Shown piece by piece: positions 8,430 to 14,125 of a stretch of DNA of 19,565 nt (positions are counted from its first letter, which is position 1; each line of letters begins with the position of its first letter). The notes under the pieces were generated by a model that ran no database searches, was not told where the DNA came from, and saw only the letters and a program-made list of their open reading frames with translations. Source of the stretch: CAZZIZ01 sp964654535 (lineage in GTDB: Bacteria; Bacteroidota; Bacteroidia; Chitinophagales; UBA2359); NCBI GenBank assembly GCA_964654535.1, contig CAZZIZ010000047.1, forward strand, positions 1 to 19,565, given 5' to 3'. Made by a program: the position numbers and the translations under genes.

Positions 8430-9395
8430 TTAATCGAAACCAATATTGCTGTCAATATTATATTGTTTCTGATCAGGATTATTGCGACTAACCAACTCTG
8501 CAATAAAGCCAGCTAGAAATAGCTGAACGCCTATAATGATTGCGGTCAGCGCCAAATAAAACAAAGGCTGATCCGTAACTGGACGAACTTGATCTATTGG
8601 TGTATTATTCGAAATGGCGATTATCTTTTTTGCGATTAACCAGAGCGTAACCAACCCTCCTGCTATAAATGAAACCGTTCCTACCCCACCGAAAAGGTGC
8701 ATAGGCCTTTGACCAAAACGAGTAATAAATTGAATGGTCATTAAATCCAAGAAGCCGTTTATGAATCGTTCAAGTCCAAACTTGGTCGTACCGTATTTAC
8801 GCGCTTGATGTTTTACAACCAACTCACCGATGTTTCCGAACCCAAGGCGTTTAGCCATCACCGGAATGTAACGATGCATTTCTCCCTGCAGGCGTAGTCG
8901 CTTCACCAAGCTTTGCTTGTACGCTTTTAGACCACAATTAAAGTCGTGTAACTTTATACCAGTTAACCAACGAGTGGCTCCGTTAAAAAATTTCGAAGGA
9001 ATGGTTTTACTAATGGGATCGTGTCTTTCTTTCTTCCAGCCAGAAACCAAATCGAAATCATCTTCTCTTATCATTCGATAAAGTTTCGGGATTTCATCTG
9101 GGCTGTCTTGAAGGTCGGCGTCCATTGTAATGACGACATTGCCTTGGCATTTTTGAAATCCAGCGTCGAGCGCGGCGGACTTACCGTAGTTTCTTGAAAA
9201 ACGAATTCCTTTTACGCGAGTATTGATTAGGCTGAGGCGTTCTACCTCTTTCCAGCTACCATCATTACTGCCGTCGTCTACAAGGACTATCTCGAAATCA
9301 AACTGGTTTGCATCGCAGACCGAAGTAATCCATGCCACCAGCTCACCGATAGATTCGACTTCGTTGTACAATGGAATAATTAGGGATAAATCCAC
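8430..9395 (-). CDS. Family 2 glycosyltransferase, polyprenyl-phosphate sugar transferase type
   Basis: This 321-residue GT-A transferase has a membrane tail. The N-terminal domain carries LSLIIPLYNEVESI (3-16), VDDGSNDGS (39-47), and the metal/nucleotide-sugar motif DADLQD (92-97), followed by FNCGLKAYK (152-160). Two hydrophobic helices at about 234-257 and 279-302 form the C-terminal anchor. This layout is that of the DPM1/GtrB/ArnC-like group, which transfers a sugar from a nucleotide donor to undecaprenyl phosphate at the inner face of the membrane. The sugar cannot be told from sequence. The start is GTG (9395), with no ATG giving the conserved N-terminus. It lies 60 bp after the dihydroorotase-like gene and 31 bp before gmhA, which suggests surface-glycan synthesis. 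Confidence 0.88.
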   Translation of the reverse strand: MDLSLIIPLYNEVESIGELVAWITSVCDANQFDFEIVLVDDGSNDGSWKEVERLSLINTRVKGIRFSRNYGKSAALDAGFQKCQGNVVITMDADLQDSPDEIPKLYRMIREDDFDLVSGWKKERHDPISKTIPSKFFNGATRWLTGIKLHDFNCGLKAYKQSLVKRLRLQGEMHRYIPVMAKRLGFGNIGELVVKHQARKYGTTKFGLERFINGFLDLMTIQFITRFGQRPMHLFGGVGTVSFIAGGLVTLWLIAKKIIAISNNTPIDQVRPVTDQPLFYLALTAIIIGVQLFLAGFIAELVSRNNPDQKQYNIDSNIGFD

Positions 9396-9455
9396 GATAA
9401 TGACCTCGTTTATAGGTGTTTATCTAAAATAACGCCAAAACGAACCTTTCAAGGC

Positions 9456-10727
9456 TTACGAATAGAAGAATTTGGATTTTTTACCGTTTATCACTCCTTT
9501 TACCCTACCTGTGAAGGTCCTATTCAGAAATGGCGTATTTCTCGATTTCGAGCCTATATCTTTTGTGGTGAAAGTCCAAGACTCCTTAGAATCGAAAAGG
9601 GTAAAGTTGGCGGATGCTCCTTCAGCAATTGGCTCTGTTTCCAAGTCCAAAATACGTCTTGGGTTATTGGCTAGGACCTCAGCAATACGCTCTTGATCAA
9701 TACTATCACCCAACTCTGTGTTTACCAATGCATAAAGCGTTTCTAAACCAATTAAACCAAATGAAGCAGATTCAAATTCTACTTTCTTGGCGTCGTCTTC
9801 ATGTGGTGAGTGCACAGAAGTGAGCACATCAATATGTCCATCGCGCAGTGCATTAACCAAGACCTTGCGGTCTTTCGCTCCTCGTAATGGCGGATTAAAC
9901 TTGTACGAGGTGTCGAAATTAGAGACAGCCCGTTCGTCAAAAATTAAGTGGTAAGGACTTACAGACGCAGAAATATCAAGTTTTTCTTTTTTCGCTTTCT
10001 TTATTAACTCTACACTACCTGCGCTAGACAATTGCGAAAAATGCAAACGCGATTCAGCGTAGCGCAGCAATTGCAAATCACGATTAACCATTACTTCTTC
10101 CGAAATTGCTGGTCGCCCTTTCATCCCCATTTGCACACTAACTTTGCTTTCATTTATAGAAGCGTCATTGCTGATACTCGGATCATCTGGCAATTGAAAA
10201 ACTATGCCGTCAAATGATTTTACATATTGTAAGCTGCGCAGCATTATACCAGAGTCACTTATACTTCTATTTCCCTGGGAAAAAGCAATCGCTCCTGCTT
10301 TATGCAAGTCCTGCATTTCCGTTAGGTCTTTACCGTTGAAATTCTTTGTAAGCGCGGCAATCGGATAAACGTTTACGATAGAGTTTTTCGATTTGTTTTT
10401 AATATACTCAACCTGTGCCTTGCTATCTATAACTGGCAGCGTGGAAGGCTTTACGGCAACAGCAGTAAATCCTCCGCGGGCAGCGGCTTTCATACCACTA
10501 TCTAAGTCTTCTTTGTATTCAAATCCAGGGTCGCAGAAGTTAACTTGCATATCTAACCATCCCGGACTAAGGTGAAGTGCCTTTCCCTCTATTTCCCTTG
10601 CATCTTTAGCTCTAAGGTTTTTACCAATCCGCTCAACTGCCCCATTTACAATCAATACGTCCACCTTCTTCTTATGGAACTTCGAACGCGGGTCCAATAT
10701 TCTAACCAATCTCAGTAGCAGGCTCAT
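9456..10727 (-). CDS. Dihydroorotase-like protein, predicted non-catalytic
   Basis: This 423-residue amidohydrolase-fold protein is clearly related to class I dihydroorotase along its length: the PGWLDM block, GGFTAVAVKPSTLPVID (85-101), SAGSVELIKKAKK, the SPYHL block and the NNPRRIL end. Every metal-ligand position I can place is changed. The DxHxHxRxPG motif reads DMQVNFCDPG (59-68); the usual DHAPH reads VHSPH (305-309); the AHxS histidine is Q232; the HAE-type histidine falls in VFQLPDD. It should not hydrolyse dihydroorotate. The ORF is intact, so it is not a pseudogene. A structural partner of aspartate transcarbamoylase, as for the inactive pDHO of pseudomonads, is one possibility. It sits 4 bp after the BatA-like gene. 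Databases will probably label it pyrC. Confidence 0.85.
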   Translation of the reverse strand: MSLLLRLVRILDPRSKFHKKKVDVLIVNGAVERIGKNLRAKDAREIEGKALHLSPGWLDMQVNFCDPGFEYKEDLDSGMKAAARGGFTAVAVKPSTLPVIDSKAQVEYIKNKSKNSIVNVYPIAALTKNFNGKDLTEMQDLHKAGAIAFSQGNRSISDSGIMLRSLQYVKSFDGIVFQLPDDPSISNDASINESKVSVQMGMKGRPAISEEVMVNRDLQLLRYAESRLHFSQLSSAGSVELIKKAKKEKLDISASVSPYHLIFDERAVSNFDTSYKFNPPLRGAKDRKVLVNALRDGHIDVLTSVHSPHEDDAKKVEFESASFGLIGLETLYALVNTELGDSIDQERIAEVLANNPRRILDLETEPIAEGASANFTLFDSKESWTFTTKDIGSKSRNTPFLNRTFTGRVKGVINGKKSKFFYS

Positions 10728-10731
10728 AAAC

Positions 10732-12756
10732 TTAAGTTTTCCAAAGTCTTAACAATAACATTTCGATAGCCAAAAATATCAAGGTGAATATCAAACACCA
10801 TTTCCAAAGTTGTTGCCCCCTATCGTAAGTGCCGATAAGTGAAGTGAGGTTCGCATCCGCATTATCTAATACAGCTATATTCTCACCACTGAATTTAGTT
10901 GTCAAATCATCTGGCGTAAAATAATCCAACTTCGATTCTTTCCTACTATAGTTAAATCCAAAGTGCGCTAAAGGCTCGGTAGCTATTTCGTACACATTGT
11001 AAAAGCCAGACTCTTTCAATTGGTTGTTCATAGAAAGGAGTAGCTTACTACCGATAGCCTTTTGCCCTGGAATAAACTCATCGCTAGGTCCTTTCATTTT
11101 CAAAACATTCTCCGCACTAGCTCTTTTAAAAGTCGTTTCTACAAACTCGTCTTCGCCAATTACATAGTCATGTCGCTTTACGTCCCCACCAAGTAATGCG
11201 GTTTTAAAAATCATCGGAACAAAAATAGAGTGCGAAGGCAGATTGCAAACGTCGTTATCCAATGGTGCCGCCATTAAGTACAACTTACCCTGCTCCACGT
11301 TGTACTTGCCCATAAAACTATTACCGCCGCGCATACTTAACAGAACTTCTTCTCCAGCGTTGGAAAAACGACTTAAGTCAAAACTCTTTTTTGCGACCGG
11401 TAAATCAATATTATTTGGGATGCGCGTAAAAACATCTTTAAAGACCTCTTGCTTTACATTTATAAAATCAAGCGGTCGCTCTTCCGTTACCAACTTGTCA
11501 TAAGTATTGGCGCGAATTTTTCGAAGAAACGAGTTATAAGACTCCGCGTTCATAGAAAGGTGCGGAAACACCATTACATTTCCACCACCCTTTAGGTACT
11601 CTTCTAACTCGAAAGCCAAACCGCTAGAAATATTCTTCAAGCCGTTTAATATTATCAAGCGATTACTCGCCAATTCAGCGTAGTTCAACTGATTGACCGA
11701 TTTATTCTCTAGGCTTATTAGGTCTTGCTGAGCAAAAGCAGCCTTCAAATATTTATTCGAAGAAGATTGATTTATACTAAGCACTTTCACTTTCTCCTCA
11801 ATGTAGAAAGTAAAGTAGTAGTCATCGTCAAAATCAACAGGGTAATCAGTAATCCCCAGTTCTGCGTTGTTCCAACCACCTTCGCTCAAGGTAAAGGTGA
11901 CCGTATCTATCACACTTGCTTTAGACTTTATATCTACATCAACAATAGCCTTGGTTTGATCGTTTATCTTCAAAACCATCCTCGAGTTTTCTACGTCGAT
12001 GTTGCCGGTATTTTGAATACGCACCAACAACTCATTGGTTTCATTAAGTAGCAAGACCGGCGCGTTACTCCAAAGGGAGTCTATATAAACATTTTGTTGC
12101 TCGGCAGATTGCAGTGGTAGTAAAAAGTAATTGTATGCAGTGTCGTTTTCGAATTCAGCCGTACTTTTCTGAAAGTCCGAGATCAAGAAAAGCGATTTTT
12201 GCTGAGCGTCTGATTTCTCGAGAATTTGCTTTTGTCTTTGCACCACTTCTCCCATTGTACGCACGTTGGGCGTATAGACCACCTCATCTAAGTAAGACAA
12301 GAACTCCTCTCGGTCAACCAAGCGTTGATGCTTACCTTCAAAATCATTGGTTATAAGCTGCATCCGATCCTCGGGTTGGAAGGCCTGCACAATTTCACGC
12401 GCTTTTAGCTTAGCCTTTTCCATTAAGGCAACACCGGCAGACTGCGCTTTCATACTAAAGCTATTGTCCAGGTATATGCTATAAGCTTTGGCTCCTGTAA
12501 TCACTTCGCTATCCGCTTTGGGGATGAAGGGTTGTACAAAGGCCATTACCAAAAAGGCCAAGGCAAACAATCGCGAGAGCAAAACCAGAATATGTTTGAG
12601 TCGAGAACGAGAAGAGGTTTCTTCTTTTACTTCTTTTAGAAACTTCACGTTAGTGAAGAGCACCTTTTTGTATCTGCGAAAATTAAAAAGGTGTATGATT
12701 ATTGGAATGAGCAGAGAGGCCAAGGCCGCAAAGAATAATGGAAACAAATAACTCAT
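10732..12756 (-). CDS. BatA-like membrane protein with VWA domain
   Basis: This 674-residue envelope protein begins with the double-transmembrane BatA domain: helix 1 at about 4-24 (MSYLFPLFFAALASLL), a basic stretch FNFRRYKKV, and helix 2 at about 54-78 (LKHILVLLSRLFALAFL). A von Willebrand A-like domain follows, with the MIDAS signature D97-N-S99-F-S101 in IYLDNSFSM. A large middle region has Ig-like and Rossmann-like stretches, and the protein ends in a membrane helix near 650-670 followed by LLLRLWKT. Family members are common in Bacteroidota and are loosely tied to the Bat aerotolerance operon, but no moxR-type ATPase or batB-E is adjacent, so function is open. The gene lies 60 bp after DUF3467 and 4 bp before the dihydroorotase-like gene, probably in one transcript. 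Confidence 0.87.
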   Translation of the reverse strand: MSYLFPLFFAALASLLIPIIIHLFNFRRYKKVLFTNVKFLKEVKEETSSRSRLKHILVLLSRLFALAFLVMAFVQPFIPKADSEVITGAKAYSIYLDNSFSMKAQSAGVALMEKAKLKAREIVQAFQPEDRMQLITNDFEGKHQRLVDREEFLSYLDEVVYTPNVRTMGEVVQRQKQILEKSDAQQKSLFLISDFQKSTAEFENDTAYNYFLLPLQSAEQQNVYIDSLWSNAPVLLLNETNELLVRIQNTGNIDVENSRMVLKINDQTKAIVDVDIKSKASVIDTVTFTLSEGGWNNAELGITDYPVDFDDDYYFTFYIEEKVKVLSINQSSSNKYLKAAFAQQDLISLENKSVNQLNYAELASNRLIILNGLKNISSGLAFELEEYLKGGGNVMVFPHLSMNAESYNSFLRKIRANTYDKLVTEERPLDFINVKQEVFKDVFTRIPNNIDLPVAKKSFDLSRFSNAGEEVLLSMRGGNSFMGKYNVEQGKLYLMAAPLDNDVCNLPSHSIFVPMIFKTALLGGDVKRHDYVIGEDEFVETTFKRASAENVLKMKGPSDEFIPGQKAIGSKLLLSMNNQLKESGFYNVYEIATEPLAHFGFNYSRKESKLDYFTPDDLTTKFSGENIAVLDNADANLTSLIGTYDRGQQLWKWCLIFTLIFLAIEMLLLRLWKT

Positions 12757-12816
12757 ACCAAAATGGAATCGCGCTTTTGTGTTACAATTATTTTCTTACT
12801 CACGCTAAGGTTATTC

Positions 12817-13134
12817 TTACGCTTGAGCAGGTGGTCCGCCAAAATTAATCGGTGGAATATTACTAGCATCAATGTCTTCTATTTGTCCGTGTTGCGCTTC
12901 GAATTTCAACACGTTATCGTTGAGTGCTTTCATCAAACGCTTGGCATGTTGCGGAGTGAGCAGTATACGCGATTTGACTTTCGCCTTTGGAACACCCGGT
13001 AAAATTTTTATAAAGTCAATTACAAATTCAGAATGCGAGTGGGTTATGATGGCGAGGTTCGAGTAAATCCCTTCAGCAACTTCCTCGTTCATTTCTATGT
13101 TAAGCTGATTCTTTTTTGGCGGTTTTTCTGGCAT
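12817..13134 (-). CDS. DUF3467 family protein
   Basis: This is a small soluble protein of 105 residues from the ATG at 13134. The core LNIEMNEEVAEGIYSNLAIITHSHSEFVIDFIKILPGVPKAKVKSR is the DUF3467 signature, followed by ILLTPQHAKRLMKAL and a Pro/Gly-rich end. Function is unknown. In Bacteroidota this gene commonly sits directly downstream of rpoB-rpoC; here it has the same orientation and order but about 1 kb of repeats and a small gene lies between. A longer reading from TTG at 13161 (114 residues) is possible. I prefer the ATG because it puts MPEKPPKKNQLNIE at the usual N-terminus and leaves the 17-bp inverted repeat at 13139-13155 in the leader. Confidence 0.88.
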   Translation of the reverse strand: MPEKPPKKNQLNIEMNEEVAEGIYSNLAIITHSHSEFVIDFIKILPGVPKAKVKSRILLTPQHAKRLMKALNDNVLKFEAQHGQIEDIDASNIPPINFGGPPAQA

Positions 13135-13138
13135 ATCT

Positions 13139-13155
13139 AACTTTGACCCAAAGTT
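13139..13155. promoter_or_regulatory. Inverted repeat just ahead of the DUF3467 start
   Basis: AACTTTG-ACC-CAAAGTT is a perfect 7-3-7 inverted repeat ending four bases before the ATG at 13134. On the minus strand it contains GAACTTTG, one mismatch from the -7 consensus TAnnTTTG. It could be an operator overlapping a promoter or a leader hairpin blocking initiation; sequence alone does not separate these. Confidence 0.45.
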
Positions 13156-13230
13156 CGCCAATTAATGATGGATTACCTAATTAGAGCCACGGTCTGGGTA
13201 TTGGTTTACAATTTTTTATGGGATATAATT

Positions 13231-13425
13231 GGGGCGTGCCCCTATTCTCTCTGTACAACTTGTTGGTCTGGGGACCAACAAGATACAGAGAGAATAGGGT
13301 CGGGCTTTCGGCCGTCGCTCTGTGCTGCTTCAGACAAAACGCTCTTCTAGCTCTTAAGGAGCTAAGAGCGTTTCTTGTCTTCTTCAACAGGAGCTCCAAC
13401 AAAGGCCTCTATCCCTCACGCGAAG
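13231..13425 (+). repeat. Structured intergenic repeat, copy 2
   Basis: This is the second copy of the element at 1-191, in the opposite orientation. It starts GGGGCGTGCCCC, has GGGTCGGGCTTTCGGC in the middle and ends CCTCTATCCCTCACGCGAAG. Hairpin A (13240-13299) has a 15-bp outer stem CTATTCTCTCTGTA/TACAGAGAGAATAG and a 9-bp inner stem CTTGTTGGT/ACCAACAAG around loop CTGGGG. Hairpin B (13332-13380) pairs AGACAA..AACGCTCTT with AAGAGCGTTTCTTGTCT. The outer stems have no sequence in common with copy 1 but occupy the same places. It contains no real gene; apparent reading frames through it arise from the repeat. Confidence 0.82.
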
Positions 13426-13430
13426 TCCAT

Positions 13431-13617
13431 TTGTCATTCCGAGTCCTGTCTTTACGGCGAAGCAAGGGACAGGTACCGAGAAATCTCAACGGGAACTCAA
13501 AACAAGTCGAGCGAAGAGAGGTCACACAACTGTGCAAAATAATACTATCGTGTTATCTCGCTTTGATCAATTTGATTTTCTATTTGTAGAAATTTATCGA
13601 TTCGCTCGGAATGACAA
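13431..13617. mobile_element. GTCATTCCGAG-type short repeat element with terminal inverted repeats
   Basis: The ends form a perfect 13-bp inverted repeat, TTGTCATTCCGAG (13431-13443) and CTCGGAATGACAA (13605-13617). Inside, CCTGTC (13445-13450) pairs with GACAGG (13468-13473), and GAGAAATCTC follows. No transposase frame is present. The terminal sequence is that of a widespread bacterial intergenic repeat family known from many genomes (established by memory, not by search), with a miniature-transposon-like architecture. It begins only 5 bp after the structured repeat. No clear target-site duplication is visible. Confidence 0.65.
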
Positions 13618-13632
13618 AGAAGCTATTTGCAT

Positions 13633-13784
13633 GGCCGCAGCCAGGATAGTAGCGGTATGAGGTATGGCTAGCTTTGTGTGAAGCAAGGAGCGGGAGTGGA
13701 TGACCGGCTAGGGAATACGCAACCGCGACTATGCTGAACCAATGATAGACGTGCCGAGTACAAGCGGATAGCCTGTTGCTGCCC
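13633..13784 (-). repeat. Possible degenerate third copy of the structured repeat
   Basis: This stretch has no credible gene. Its left end GCAGCCAGGATAGTAGCGG resembles the GAGGGATAGAGGC end of copy 1, and its right end GCGGATAGCCTGTTGCTGCCC resembles GCCGACAGCCCG...CGCCC, in the same order and orientation as copy 1. The middle shows no alignable similarity and no long stem. I read it as a decayed or divergent member; a chance resemblance is possible. Confidence 0.35.
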
Positions 13785-13826
13785 AAAGAACCACCTGAAA
13801 ACTCATAGAAATGGGAATTCTTGGGC

Positions 13827-13857
13827 TTGATTCAAAGGGCTAGTATTGTTACATTTG
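13827..13857 (+). promoter_or_regulatory. Promoter of the small His-rich membrane peptide gene
   Basis: TTG at 13827-13829 and TACATTTG at 13850-13857 are separated by 20 bp and match the Bacteroidota -33 TTG and -7 TAnnTTTG pattern. Transcription would begin near 13863, leaving a leader of about 10 bases before the ATG at 13874. No Shine-Dalgarno site is present. The stretch 13785-13826 before it shows nothing else. Confidence 0.6.
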
Positions 13858-13873
13858 CACAAATTATACGACG

Positions 13874-14008
13874 ATGATTTACTTCTTCCTCACACTTATT
13901 GTTCCTGGCTTCTTGGCGGTTTGTATCGCTCTAGGAATTTTGTCCAGCAACAGAAAGCGAGTAAACGATACGCACGGCGATGCGCACGACGCACACGATC
14001 ACCACTAA
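13874..14008 (+). CDS. Small single-pass membrane peptide with His/Asp-rich tail
   Basis: This is a 44-residue ORF: MIYFFLTLIVPGFLAVCIAL, then GILSSNRKRVNDTHGDAHDA, then HDHH. Residues 3-23 form one hydrophobic helix, followed by a basic patch (NRKR, 28-31), which predicts a cytoplasmic C-terminus, and a tail with five His and five Asp in the last 12 residues. The tail could bind a divalent metal; that is inference. Support for a real gene comes from the promoter match upstream, the hairpin terminator 52 bp downstream, and a composition typical of a coding membrane peptide. I do not recognise the family. It lies convergent to rpoC and is the only plus-strand gene here. Confidence 0.6.
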   Translation: MIYFFLTLIVPGFLAVCIALGILSSNRKRVNDTHGDAHDAHDHH

Positions 14009-14060
14009 TCCATAATCTCGAAATCAGATTAGCGCATTCTTACCGCTAATTTCAAAGCAT

Positions 14061-14093
14061 AAAAAAAGGCGTTTCTTTCGAAACGCCTTTTTT
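14061..14093. terminator. Bidirectional intrinsic terminator between the small gene and rpoC
   Basis: A7-GGCGTTTC (14061-14075) and GAAACGCC-T6 (14080-14093) form a perfect hairpin with a four-base TTTC loop. Because the stem is flanked by A on one side and T on the other, each strand gives a stem followed by U residues. It ends the rpoB-rpoC transcript on the minus strand, 33 bp after the rpoC stop, and the small peptide gene on the plus strand. It also isolates DUF3467 from rpoC read-through. Confidence 0.9.
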
Positions 14094-14125
14094 ATAAATC
14101 ATTTATTACTTAAAACCAAAACGGT

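Noticed and set aside
10728..10739. 12-bp palindrome AAACTTAAGTTT between the BatA-like and dihydroorotase-like genes
   Set aside because: It is short and AT-rich and overlaps the upstream stop codon; such palindromes occur by chance at this composition.
13162..14125. A CRISPR array, tRNA or defence system in the large gap
   Set aside because: There are no regularly spaced direct repeats, no cloverleaf and no effector genes; the gap is explained by repeats, one small gene and a terminator.
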